64,000 nucleotides of DNA from Clostridiales bacterium. GTDB lineage: Bacteria > Bacillota > Clostridia > TANB77 > CAG-508. A program made the translations under genes and the position numbers. Below, piece after piece: positions 39,960 to 48,167 of this stretch. The first letter of the stretch is position 1; each line of letters starts with the position of its first letter. The notes beneath the pieces are model-generated. The model was not told the DNA's origin, searched no databases, and worked only from the letters and a program-made list of their open reading frames with translations. Location of the stretch: NCBI GenBank assembly GCA_019417465.1, contig DXVF01000003.1:118025-182024 (forward strand), in the 5' to 3' direction.

Positions 39960-40730
39960 TTAGGGCATTGTCAATATTTCTGGTTCGTTTTCTGTAATTA
40001 AAATTGTATTTTCATAATGTGCAGCTAAGCTTCCATCTTCTGTTACAATTGTCCAACCATCATCTAATTCTAAAATATCTGGTTTTCCTTGTATTACCAT
40101 TGGCTCTACTGCAAGTGTCATACCAGGTTCTAGTCTTATTCCTCTACCTACTTTTCCATAATTTGGTATACCTGGATCTTCATGCATCTGTCTTCCAATT
40201 CCATGACCTTGAAATTCTCTTACAACAGAGTAACCATTTTTTTTGATAAATTCTCCAATTGCATGAGAGATATCTCCAACTCTGTTACCTTTTACAGCAT
40301 ATTTTATCCCTTCAAAGAATGCTTGTTTAGTTATTTCTACTAATTTGTTTGCATCTTTAGATCCTTTACCTACAACATATGTTCTTGCCGCATCTCCATT
40401 AAAACCATTTTTGTATACAACTAAATCTATACTTACAACATCACCCTCTTTAATATATACTTTATTTGAAGGTATGCCATGAATAACTTCATCATTTATA
40501 GAAATGCATAAAGTAGATGGAAATGCCTTAACTCCTCTTACTCCACTTGGATATCCCTTTTGTGCTGGAATTCCTCCAAGTTTCTTAATTGTTTCTTCTG
40601 CTATTTTGTCTAAATATTCAGTTGTAACACCTGGTTTAATAACTTCTTCTATTTTTTTATGCACTAATGCTGTAGCTTTGCATGCTTCTTTCATATATTC
40701 AATTTCTTTTTTTGACTTAATTGTTACCAC
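39960..40730 (-). CDS. map: Methionine aminopeptidase, type I
   Basis: Removes N-terminal Met. 256 residues, with metal ligands in VSIDLVVYKNGFNGDAART, the EFQGHGIGRQMHE His, GMTLAVEPM and the C-terminal TEDGSLAAHYENTILIT. It begins with GTG (codon 40728-40730) and ends 92 bases before infA. The spacer to adk is 12 bases. It follows adk as in most Firmicutes. Confidence 0.97.
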   Translation of the reverse strand: MVTIKSKKEIEYMKEACKATALVHKKIEEVIKPGVTTEYLDKIAEETIKKLGGIPAQKGYPSGVRGVKAFPSTLCISINDEVIHGIPSNKVYIKEGDVVSIDLVVYKNGFNGDAARTYVVGKGSKDANKLVEITKQAFFEGIKYAVKGNRVGDISHAIGEFIKKNGYSVVREFQGHGIGRQMHEDPGIPNYGKVGRGIRLEPGMTLAVEPMVIQGKPDILELDDGWTIVTEDGSLAAHYENTILITENEPEILTMP

Positions 40731-40742
40731 TTTTAATTCCCT

Positions 40743-41408
40743 CTATCTATTTATATCTTTTACAATATCTTCAGCAACATCCTTACCCATTCTATTTATA
40801 GATGTACTTACAGTTTCTGTCCTTAAGACTCCTTTTTTATTATAATATTCTACCAATGGGCTAGTTTGCTCTTCATATATTTCTAATCTTCTCTTTATCG
40901 CTTCTGGATTTGAGTCATCTTCTCTTTGTTTTAGTTTTGCTCCACATATATCACATATTCCATCTACCTTTGGTGGATGAAGCTTAGTATTATATGTAGC
41001 TTTACAATCTTGATTAGTACATACTCTTCTTGTTAACATTCTATCTATAATTTCTTCTTTTGGTGTTGTTAAATTTATTACTAGATCTACTTTTTTTCCT
41101 ACTTTTTCTAATATTTCATCTAACTTTTCTGCTTGATTTATTGTTCTTGGAAATCCATCTAATATCGCACCATTTTTTGTATCATCTGAATTCAATCTAT
41201 CTATCACCATTGGAACTGTTATTTCATCTGGAACTAAATTTCCTTGTGATATATATTTATCTGCTTCTATTCCTAGTTTAGTTTTCTCACTAATATTTTT
41301 TCTAAATATATCTCCTGTTGAAATTTGTGGAAAACCTGTTTCTTTACTAATAAAACTAGCAACAGTTCCTTTTCCTGTTCCTTGTGCTCCAAGCATTATT
41401 ATATACAT
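40743..41408 (-). CDS. adk: Adenylate kinase, zinc type
   Basis: Interconverts AMP, ATP and ADP. 221 residues. P-loop GAQGTGKGTVASFI, AMP-site SISTGDIFR-type QISTGDIFRK, DGFPRTINQAE, and a LID zinc site with four Cys (CTNQDC, CDICG). It is separated from secY by an element (copy C) and a terminator, unlike the tight secY-adk junction in most Firmicutes. Confidence 0.97.
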   Translation of the reverse strand: MYIIMLGAQGTGKGTVASFISKETGFPQISTGDIFRKNISEKTKLGIEADKYISQGNLVPDEITVPMVIDRLNSDDTKNGAILDGFPRTINQAEKLDEILEKVGKKVDLVINLTTPKEEIIDRMLTRRVCTNQDCKATYNTKLHPPKVDGICDICGAKLKQREDDSNPEAIKRRLEIYEEQTSPLVEYYNKKGVLRTETVSTSINRMGKDVAEDIVKDINR

Positions 41409-41436
41409 TGTTTATTCCTCCTTGTAAATTCTATTG

Positions 41437-41672
41437 TTACAATTCACAGCTATTTAAATGCACATACTAGCCTAACTAATTGTTTGATATATATTTTTTA
41501 AAACCAATCGCCGATGGCACACATTATCTTACTTTTCTACCTAAACTGCGTGGTATAAAAGTAACTAACATCTCTCGCCCGCCACGCTTCAAGATTGGTT
41601 TTAAAAAATATATATCAAACAATTAGTTAGGTGGTAACATTGTCAATTAAATAAAACAGCCGTGACTAGTAA
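41437..41672. repeat. Palindromic repeat element, copy C
   Basis: Left arm 41470-41509, right arm 41593-41632, 40 bases each. Closest to copy B. The core has GCCGATGGCAC, CTGCGTGGTATAAA and CCACGCTTCAA. The ends TTACAATTCACAG and GTGACTAGTAA are imperfect inverted copies. ATTCTATT occurs just outside both ends, so it may be a target-site duplication. It separates secY from adk within the spc operon. Confidence 0.87.
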
Positions 41673-41691
41673 TATTCTATTTCATAAACTT

Positions 41692-41744
41692 AAAAAAATT
41701 GATTTGAGGCATGGCTTTTATCTCCAATGCCCTACCTCAAATCA
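41692..41744 (-). terminator. Terminator after secY
   Basis: On the minus strand GATTTGAGGTAGGGC pairs with GCCATGCCTCAAATC (one mismatch) and is followed by AATTTTTTT. It implies that transcription through secY is at least partly stopped before adk. Confidence 0.88.
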
Positions 41745-41761
41745 TTTGTATCTTTTTTATA

Positions 41762-43086
41762 CTATTCTAAAAATCCTTTGTAATGTCTCATTACAAGTTG
41801 AGACTCTAATTGTTGTATCATTTCTATTGCTACACCAACTACGATAAGTATAGATGTACCTCCAAAAGCTAAATCTAAAGTAGTAAATCTAGCAAGCATT
41901 GGAAGTATAGCTATAATTGCTAAATATACTCCGACCAAACCAAGTTAATCTTGATATAATCTTTGATAAATATTCTGTTGTTGGTTTTCCAGCTCTGATT
42001 CCTGGTATAAATCCACCATTTTTCTTAATATTATTAGAAACTTCTGCTGGATTAAATGTTGCATATGTATAGAAAAATGTAAATCCAATAATAAGTAATA
42101 AATATACAAGAGCATTTGCTATAGAATATCCAATTGGAACACTTGATGATGATGTGGCAATTGAAAATTTATAAATAGAAGCCCAAAATCCAGTTCCGAG
42201 TTGCAATATCACTTATGAACATTTGAATAATCATTGCTGGGAATGTCATAAATGAAGAAGCAAAGATTATTGGCATTACACCTGCCATTGCAAGTTTTAA
42301 TGGAATATGTGTACTTTGTGCACCTACCAATTTTCTTCCAACAACTTTTTTAGAATATTGTACTGGTACTCTTCTTTCTGCTTGCTGTACAAACACAACT
42401 GCAGTAACTAAGATAATTGCACCAATAACAATTCCTAGAGCTGTTAATAATCCTGTTGTGCTAAAAGCTCCTCCTTGGAACATTAAATTCCAAATCGTTG
42501 GAATAAAGCTTGGTAAACCTGAAATAATACCTACAAATATGATCATAGATATACCATTACCAATTCCTTTATTTGTGATTTGCTCTCCAAGCCACATTAA
42601 TAATGCAGTTCCAGCCATTAATGAGCTAACAACTACAAATCCTGTTAAGAAACTTGTATCAACAAATATTCCTGATGTTCTATAAGATAAGAATATACCT
42701 AATCCTTCTATTAAAGCAAGTACTATTGTAAGTATCTTGGTATATCTATTTATCTTTGCTCTTCCTTCTTCTCCACCTTCTTTTACAAGTCTCTCCAAAG
42801 AAGGAATAACCATTCCTAATAATTGTATTACAATTGATGCTGTGATATATGGACTAATTGACATTGCAAAGATAGAAAATCTTGAGAAAGCTCCACCAGA
42901 AATCATATCAATTAATCCTTGCATTCCATTTGTAGATGACTCCATATACTCTGCTAATGCAATTGTATCTACTCCTGGAATTGTAATATAACAACCTAAT
43001 CTAAATACTACAATTAATAATAATGTATATAATAATCTCTTTCTTACATCTGGAGTTTTTAAAGCATTTTTAATGGTGTTAAACAA
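41762..43086 (-). CDS. secY: SecY preprotein translocase subunit, two +1 shift sites
   Basis: Main channel of the Sec translocase, ten membrane helices. N-terminal part has FRLGCYITIPGV, the plug region FSRFSIFAMSISPYITASI, and later QQAERRVPVQYSKK. Two in-frame CGG codons at 42196-42198 and 41931-41933 break the frame. Skipping each C gives DIATGTGFWASIYKF and RLTWFGGVYLAIIAIL, and the protein then runs through LDLAFGGTSILIVVGVAIEM and QQLESQLVMRHYKGFLE to a stop at 41762. The restored length is 440 residues, which is normal. The start is TTG, overlapping no stop, with GAGGTGATT before it. SecY is essential and usually single-copy. Confidence 0.94.
41931..41933 (-). other. In-frame CGG, +1 shift site 12 (secY, second)
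   Basis: Coding strand reads TTT GGT C GGA GTA TAT. The +1 frame gives Phe-Gly-Gly-Val-Tyr-Leu in helix 9 region; the zero frame stops after 13 more codons. Confidence 0.92.
42196..42198 (-). other. In-frame CGG, +1 shift site 11 (secY, first)
   Basis: Coding strand reads GCA ACT C GGA ACT GGA. The +1 frame gives Ala-Thr-Gly-Thr-Gly-Phe-Trp. A zero-frame reading ends within nine codons. Confidence 0.92.
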
Positions 43087-43521
43087 TTAAATCACCTCTG
43101 TCTTTCCACCTAAAGCTTCTATTTTTTCTTTTGCAGCTTTAGTAAATCTTTTAGCTTTTACAGCTAATTTTTTCTCTAGAGTACCTGTAGCTAATACTAC
43201 AATACCATCATTTATTTTACTAATAATTCCATCAGCTATTAAACTTTCAGCTGTAACTTCTTCTACAGTTGATTTATTTAACATAGTAAGAGTTACTTCT
43301 GTATAATTTTTAGCATGAATATTAGTGAAACCTCTTTTTGGTAATCTTCTATATAATGGTGTTTGACCACCTTCAAAACCTCTTCTAACTCCGCCTCCTG
43401 ATCTTGCTTTTTGTCCTTTATGTCCTCTACCAGAAGTTTTTCCAAGGCCAGAACCAATTCCACGCCCTACTCTTGTTTTAGTTTTTGTACTTTGTGCTGG
43501 TTTTAATTCGTCTATTTTCAT
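43087..43521 (-). CDS. rplO: Ribosomal protein L15
   Basis: uL15, 144 residues. Gly-rich N-terminus RVGRGIGSGLGKTSGRGHKG and GGQTPLYRRLPKRGF are typical. secY follows at once. L30 (rpmD), normally between rpsE and rplO, is absent: the spacer is only 93 bases and has no suitable ORF. Confidence 0.98.
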   Translation of the reverse strand: MKIDELKPAQSTKTKTRVGRGIGSGLGKTSGRGHKGQKARSGGGVRRGFEGGQTPLYRRLPKRGFTNIHAKNYTEVTLTMLNKSTVEEVTAESLIADGIISKINDGIVVLATGTLEKKLAVKAKRFTKAAKEKIEALGGKTEVI

Positions 43522-43614
43522 TGTGCGGTTACACCTCCTTAACTTTAATTTCTACGTAAGCTTTATTTTTATAGCATAAGTATATTATAACTAATTTAAT
43601 TATGCAAGAAAAAA

Positions 43615-44106
43615 TTAAATAATATCTTCTACTTTTTTCCCTCTTTTTTTAGCAACTTGTTCTATAGTTTGCATTGATTGTAATCCTTTTAATGTAGCAT
43701 ATACTACGTTTCTAGGATTGTTTGTTCCTATAACTTTAGTTCTAATATCTTTATATCCTGCAAGCTCAAGTACTGGTCTAACGCTTCCACCAGCAATAAC
43801 TCCTGTACCTTCCTCTGCTGGTTTTAACATAACACTTGCACTACCAAATTTTCCTATATATTCATGTGGTATTGTTGTTCCTACAACTGGAACTTCTACT
43901 AGATTCTTTTTAGCATCTTCAATTGCTTTTTTGATTGCATCTGGAACCTCTGAAGCTTTTCCGTTTCCTACACCAACGTGACCGTTCTCGTCACCAACAA
44001 CAACAACTGCACTAAATCTAAATGTTCTACCACCTTTAACAACCTTAGCAACTCTATTAATCGCTACAACTTTTTCTTTTAATTCTGATGTATTTTCTTG
44101 TTGCAC
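43615..44106 (-). CDS. rpsE: Ribosomal protein S5
   Basis: uS5, 163 residues, with VVAINRVAKVVKGGRTFRFSAVVVVGD, GHVGVGNGKASEVPDAI and KNLVEVPVVGTTIPHEYIGKFG. Starts with GTG after GGAGGGA. Part of the spc operon after rplR. Confidence 0.98.
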   Translation of the reverse strand: MQQENTSELKEKVVAINRVAKVVKGGRTFRFSAVVVVGDENGHVGVGNGKASEVPDAIKKAIEDAKKNLVEVPVVGTTIPHEYIGKFGSASVMLKPAEEGTGVIAGGSVRPVLELAGYKDIRTKVIGTNNPRNVVYATLKGLQSMQTIEQVAKKRGKKVEDII

Positions 44107-44163
44107 GCTTTTTCCCTCCTTTTACTAATTTATAAGGCTCTTATTTCCTTATTTTTATATTTA

Positions 44164-44532
44164 TTAAAATACAAGACCTGCTTCTCTTGCAGCTTCTGCT
44201 AATTCTTTAATAACACCATGATATACATAACCACTTCTATCAAAAACAACAGTTTTTATATTTTTATCCATTGCTCTTTTTGCTATTAAAGCTCCTACTT
44301 CTTTAGCAGCTTCTTTATTTGAATGTTTTACTTTTACTTCTTTATCAAGAGTAGAAGCGCAAGCAATAGTGTTACCTTGAACATCATCAATTATTTGAGC
44401 AAATAAGTTATTGTTACTTCTATATACACATAATCTTGGACGATCAGCTGTACCACTTATTTTTTTACGAACTCTTAAATGTCTTCTATCTCTTTCTAGT
44501 TTTCTATTTGTTTTCGTAATCATTCTTTTCAC
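44164..44532 (-). CDS. rplR: Ribosomal protein L18
   Basis: uL18, 122 residues, binds 5S rRNA. RHLRVRKKISGTADRPRLCVYRSN and the C-terminal DRSGYVYHGVIKELAEAAREAGLVF match. It lies between rplF and rpsE. Confidence 0.98.
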   Translation of the reverse strand: MKRMITKTNRKLERDRRHLRVRKKISGTADRPRLCVYRSNNNLFAQIIDDVQGNTIACASTLDKEVKVKHSNKEAAKEVGALIAKRAMDKNIKTVVFDRSGYVYHGVIKELAEAAREAGLVF

Positions 44533-44549
44533 CTCTTTTTCTTATTCTT

Positions 44550-45089
44550 TTATTTCTTACCAGCTTTACCTTCTTTACGTCTAATATGCTCTTCTGCATA
44601 TTTAATTCCTTTTCCTCTATATACTTCTGGTGGTCTCTTTGTTCTAATAACAGCAGCTGTTTGACCAACTAATTCTTTATCAATACCTCTAACTATAATT
44701 TGATTTGGATTTGGAACATCAAATGTAATTCCTTCTGGAGCTTCCATCTCTACTGGATGAGAATATCCTAAGTTCATTACTAAGTTATTTCCTTTTTTTT
44801 GTGCTCTGTATCCAACGCCATTTACTTCTAATTCTCTTTTATATTCATTAAGAACACCATCTATCATATTACTAATTAAAGTTCTTGTTAAACCATGTAA
44901 ACTTCTATTTTGTGGTTCATCATCTGGTCTTTCAACTTTAATTATTTTATCTTCTATAGAAACTTTAATATTACTATGAAAATCTTTTTCTAAAGTTCCT
45001 TTAGGTCCTTTTACAGTAATGTGATTTCCATTTAATGTTACTTCAACACCATCTGGTACTGTAATAGGTTTATTTCCTATTCTTGACAT
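44550..45089 (-). CDS. rplF: Ribosomal protein L6
   Basis: uL6, 179 residues, near the sarcin-ricin loop. MSRIGNKPITVPDGVEV and PPEVYRGKGIKYAEEHIRRKEGKAGKK are family ends. An unusually long spacer of 239 bases with tandem repeats separates it from rpsH upstream. Confidence 0.98.
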   Translation of the reverse strand: MSRIGNKPITVPDGVEVTLNGNHITVKGPKGTLEKDFHSNIKVSIEDKIIKVERPDDEPQNRSLHGLTRTLISNMIDGVLNEYKRELEVNGVGYRAQKKGNNLVMNLGYSHPVEMEAPEGITFDVPNPNQIIVRGIDKELVGQTAAVIRTKRPPEVYRGKGIKYAEEHIRRKEGKAGKK

Positions 45090-45140
45090 TTTTTACCCTC
45101 CTTTTTTATATCTACAATGTTTCTTATCGCTCTACTACAA

Positions 45141-45326
45141 TAAATTATCTGTAACTCATTTCTATTTGTAACGACTTTTTTGTTCATAGATCCAGTTTTA
45201 GCTTATCTTTTTCATAAGTCATCTGTAACTTTCTTCGTTCGTAACGGCTATTCCTTGTCTACAGATTTGCTTTTAGCTCATCTGCATAAGTTATCCGTAA
45301 CTCATTTCATTCGTAACGGCTAACTT
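45141..45326. repeat. Three ~73-base imperfect tandem repeats
   Basis: Units start at about 45141, 45215 and 45287. Each begins TAA-G/A-TTATC/TCATCTGTAACT and includes TTCGTAACGGCT (TTTGTAACGACT in the first). The third unit is partial. They fill the spacer between rpsH and rplF. Function unknown; possibly structured RNA from duplication. Confidence 0.7.
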
Positions 45327-45328
45327 AA

Positions 45329-45730
45329 TTACCATACGTAAGCTAAAACTTCTCCACCTAAACCTTCTTGTCTTGCTTCTTTATCTGTTTTTATTCCTTT
45401 AGAAGTTGAGATTAAAGCAATTCCTAGTCCATTTAATACTTTTGGTAATTCATCTTTAGATGCATATACTCTTAATCCTGGTTTACTAATTCTCTTTAAA
45501 CCATCAATTATTCTAGCGCCATTTTCATCATATTTCAAAGTAATTCTTAAAACTCCTTGATTTGCTTCGCCTTCTATTTCTTCAACTGCTTTTACATATC
45601 CCTCATTTAATAAGATATTAGCAATTGCTCTTTTCATATTTGATGCAGGAACATCTACTGTTTTATGTTTTGAACTATTTGCATTTCTTATTCTTGTTAG
45701 CATATCTGCTATTGGATCAGTAGTAATCAA
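45329..45730 (-). CDS. rpsH: Ribosomal protein S8
   Basis: uS8, 133 residues. MITTDPIADMLTRIRNAN and C-terminal LISTSKGIKTDKEARQEGLGGEVLAYVW are typical. In E. coli S8 represses the spc operon; regulation here is not shown. Confidence 0.98.
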   Translation of the reverse strand: MITTDPIADMLTRIRNANSSKHKTVDVPASNMKRAIANILLNEGYVKAVEEIEGEANQGVLRITLKYDENGARIIDGLKRISKPGLRVYASKDELPKVLNGLGIALISTSKGIKTDKEARQEGLGGEVLAYVW

Positions 45731-45818
45731 TTTTCATACCTCCTTTTTGTTACTCTTTTTAATTTAATAATTTTAGGCTTATTCCGCTTTATTACCCACT
45801 TAAGTAAAACTTTAGATT

Positions 45819-46004
45819 CTACCAACTAGCTTTCTTTACTCCTGGTATTTCTCCTTTATGAGCTAATTCTCTAAAGCATACACGGCATATTCCAAATTTT
45901 CTAATGTAAGCATGTGGTCTTCCACAAATTTTACATCTGTTATATTCTCTTGTTTTAAATTTTTGTTCTTTTTGTTGTTTTACTTTTAATGATTTCTTAG
46001 CCAT
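45819..46004 (-). CDS. rpsZ: Ribosomal protein S14, zinc type
   Basis: uS14 of the short 61-residue zinc form. CKICGRPHAYIRKFGICRVC supplies the four Cys ligands, and FRELAHKGEIPGVKKASW is the C-terminus. It lies between rplE and rpsH. Confidence 0.98.
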   Translation of the reverse strand: MAKKSLKVKQQKEQKFKTREYNRCKICGRPHAYIRKFGICRVCFRELAHKGEIPGVKKASW

Positions 46005-46123
46005 TCTTTATACTTCTCCTCCTTTTCGACTAAAGTCTTTTAGACCAATTTATTTGAAATTTCACATTTCGGCTTTCTTTTTGTATGAGAAGTGTCCCTT
46101 AAATTTTGCCTATTTGTGAATCT

Positions 46124-46663
46124 TTATCCTTTAAAAGGCATTCCTAAAAGAGTTAATAATTCTCTTGCTTCTTCATCGCTATTTGCTGTTGTAACAAATA
46201 TAATGTCCATTCCTCTTATTTTATCAATCTTATCATATTCGATTTCTGGGAATATTAATTGTTCTTTTATACCCATTGAATAATTTCCTCTACCATCAAA
46301 TGAATTTGCAGATACTCCTCTAAAATCTCTTACTCTTGGAAGTGCTACATTAAATAGTTTGTATGCAAAATCATACATTTTTCCTTTTCTTAAAGTAACT
46401 TTACATCCTATATCAACACCTGCTCTTAATTTGAAAGCAGCAATTGCCTTTTTAGATTTTGTAACAATTGGTTTTTGACCTGTTATTAACTTTAAATCAT
46501 TAACAGCATTCTCTAATGATTTAGGATTTTCCTTTGTATCTCCTAAACCTATATTGATTACTATTTTTTCTAGTTTTGGAACTTCCATAACTGATTTATA
46601 ATTGAATTTTTTCATCATGCTTGGTATAATTTCTTTTTCATATTGTTCTCTTAATTTTTCCAT
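46124..46663 (-). CDS. rplE: Ribosomal protein L5
   Basis: uL5, 179 residues, binds 5S rRNA. YEKEIIPSMMKKFNYKSVMEVP and C-terminal IIFVTTANSDEEARELLTLLGMPF match. It is 17 bases after rplX region, with GGAGG before the ATG. Confidence 0.98.
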   Translation of the reverse strand: MEKLREQYEKEIIPSMMKKFNYKSVMEVPKLEKIVINIGLGDTKENPKSLENAVNDLKLITGQKPIVTKSKKAIAAFKLRAGVDIGCKVTLRKGKMYDFAYKLFNVALPRVRDFRGVSANSFDGRGNYSMGIKEQLIFPEIEYDKIDKIRGMDIIFVTTANSDEEARELLTLLGMPFKG

Positions 46664-46686
46664 AAGTCTTCAATAGACCTCCTTTC

Positions 46687-46998
46687 TTATTTAATTTTTG
46701 TACCACATTTTTTACAAACACGTACTTTCTCATCTTTTTGAATTTCAAATCCTATTCTTGTAGGTTTTCCACATTTTGGGCAAACTACATTTACTTTACT
46801 TGAATGGATTGCACATTCTACTGGTATAATTCCGCCTTCTTCACCTTGTCTTCTTGGTTTAACGTGTTTTTTTCTTATATTAATACCTTTTACAATTACT
46901 TTTTCTGTTTTTGGTATTACTTCTAATACTTCTCCAGTTTTACCTTTATCATTTCCTGATAAAACTTGAACTGTATCACCTTTTTTTACTTTTAACAT
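46687..46998 (-). CDS. rplX: Ribosomal protein L24
   Basis: uL24, 103 residues. KVKKGDTVQVLSGNDKGKTGEVLEV is the KOW motif. The C-terminus has CPKCGKPTRIG and CKKCGTKIK, a zinc-type Cys set. The ATG at 46998 is preferred to an upstream GTG because AGAGGTGA sits 8 bases before it. Confidence 0.97.
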   Translation of the reverse strand: MLKVKKGDTVQVLSGNDKGKTGEVLEVIPKTEKVIVKGINIRKKHVKPRRQGEEGGIIPVECAIHSSKVNVVCPKCGKPTRIGFEIQKDEKVRVCKKCGTKIK

Positions 46999-47062
46999 TT
47001 TATATTTCACCTCTTCTTTTCGGTAATTTTGTTATAGGTTTACAGATTCACCAAATGTTCAT

Positions 47063-47241
47063 CTGCATCTTTAATCTCTAATAATAGAACTCCTTAAGCA
47101 GTCGTTTTATTTAAGAGCTTAAAGTCCTCTGTATCAACAATGTGTAAGCTCACGCGTTCGCTAACACATTATAGAAGCTCTGCATCTTTAATCTCTAATA
47201 ACAGAACTCCCTAAACAGTCGTTCTGTTTAAGAGCTTAAAG
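47063..47241. repeat. Two direct 62-base repeats in the rplN-rplX spacer
   Basis: Copies at 47063-47124 and 47180-47241 share CTGCATCTTTAATCTCTAAT and CAGTCGTT, then TTAAGAGCTTAAAG. The second copy runs into the rplN stop. Between them AATGTGT pairs with ACACATT at 47139-47170. The spacer arose by partial duplication of the rplN 3' flank. Confidence 0.75.
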
Positions 47242-47604
47242 AACTTCAGGAGCTAAAGATAATATTTTCATGTAATCTTTATCTCTTAATTCTCTTGCAA
47301 CTGGCCCAAATATACGAGTTCCCTTTGGGTTTCCGTCTTCTTTTATAATTACAGCTGCATTTTCATCAAATCTTATATATGATCCATCAGCTCTTCTTGT
47401 TGGTTTTTTAGTTCTTACTACTACTGCTTTTACAACATCACCTTTTTTAACAACGCCACCTGGTGTAGCTGTTTTAACAGAAGCAACAATAACATCTCCA
47501 ATTCTAGCGTATTTTCTATATGATCCACCTAGACATCTGATACACATAATTTCTTTTGCACCAGTGTTATCAGCTACTTTTAATATAGATTGTTGCTGTA
47601 CCAT
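47236..47604 (-). CDS. rplN: Ribosomal protein L14
   Basis: uL14, 122 residues. MVQQQSILKVADNTGAKEIMCIR and FGPVARELRDKDYMKILSLAPEVL are family ends. It follows rpsQ in the usual order. Confidence 0.98.
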   Translation of the reverse strand: MVQQQSILKVADNTGAKEIMCIRCLGGSYRKYARIGDVIVASVKTATPGGVVKKGDVVKAVVVRTKKPTRRADGSYIRFDENAAVIIKEDGNPKGTRIFGPVARELRDKDYMKILSLAPEVL

Positions 47605-47630
47605 ATTCTAGTACCTCCTTCTTTAATCAA

Positions 47631-47894
47631 TTATTTTATAACTGCCTTTTCAACGATTTCAACTACTCTCCATCTCTTATCTTTTGATAAAGGTCTTGTT
47701 TCCATAACTTTAACTTTATCTCCAGCTTGACATTCATTTTTTTCGTCATGAGCTTTTAACTTATATGTTCTCTTTTGGATTTTTCCATAAGTTTTATTTT
47801 TTTCACTTGTTTCTACTGCAACAACAACTGTTTTATCCATTTTATCAGAAACAACTGTACCAATCATAACTTTACGAAGATTTCTTTCTTCCAT
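47631..47894 (-). CDS. rpsQ: Ribosomal protein S17
   Basis: uS17, 87 residues. RKVMIGTVVSDKMDKTVVVAVE and ETRPLSKDKRWRVVEIVEKAV match. It follows rpmC after 72 bases. Confidence 0.98.
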   Translation of the reverse strand: MEERNLRKVMIGTVVSDKMDKTVVVAVETSEKNKTYGKIQKRTYKLKAHDEKNECQAGDKVKVMETRPLSKDKRWRVVEIVEKAVIK

Positions 47895-47966
47895 TTCGAT
47901 TAATCTCCTTCCTCAAAAATTGTCAGGATTACATTTTATTTGTTTTAGTAAATATAGTTCCTGCTA

Positions 47967-48167
47967 CTATTTTACTTCTTCGATTTCTCTTTTTCTTAAT
48001 TCAGTTTTTACTCTGGCAATGTCTTTTCTCACTTCTTTAATTTTCATAGGATTATCTAAACCATTTGTTTTCAAACTAAATCTTAATTTAAATAACTCTG
48101 ATTTTAATTCTCCTAATTCCTTTTCTAAATCTGGTGAAGACATTTCTCTTATTTTATTTATCTTCAT
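47967..48167 (-). CDS. rpmC: Ribosomal protein L29
   Basis: uL29, 66 residues. MKINKIREMSSPDLEKELGELKSELFKLRF and NPMKIKEVRKDIARVKTELRKRE match. The start overlaps the end of rplP by 14 bases. Confidence 0.97.
   Translation of the reverse strand: MKINKIREMSSPDLEKELGELKSELFKLRFSLKTNGLDNPMKIKEVRKDIARVKTELRKREIEEVK

Noticed and set aside
39..42198. Frameshifted genes as plain pseudogenes
   Set aside because: The same one-base rule recurs 12 times, the genes include essential ones, and no other decay such as stops or deletions is seen in them.
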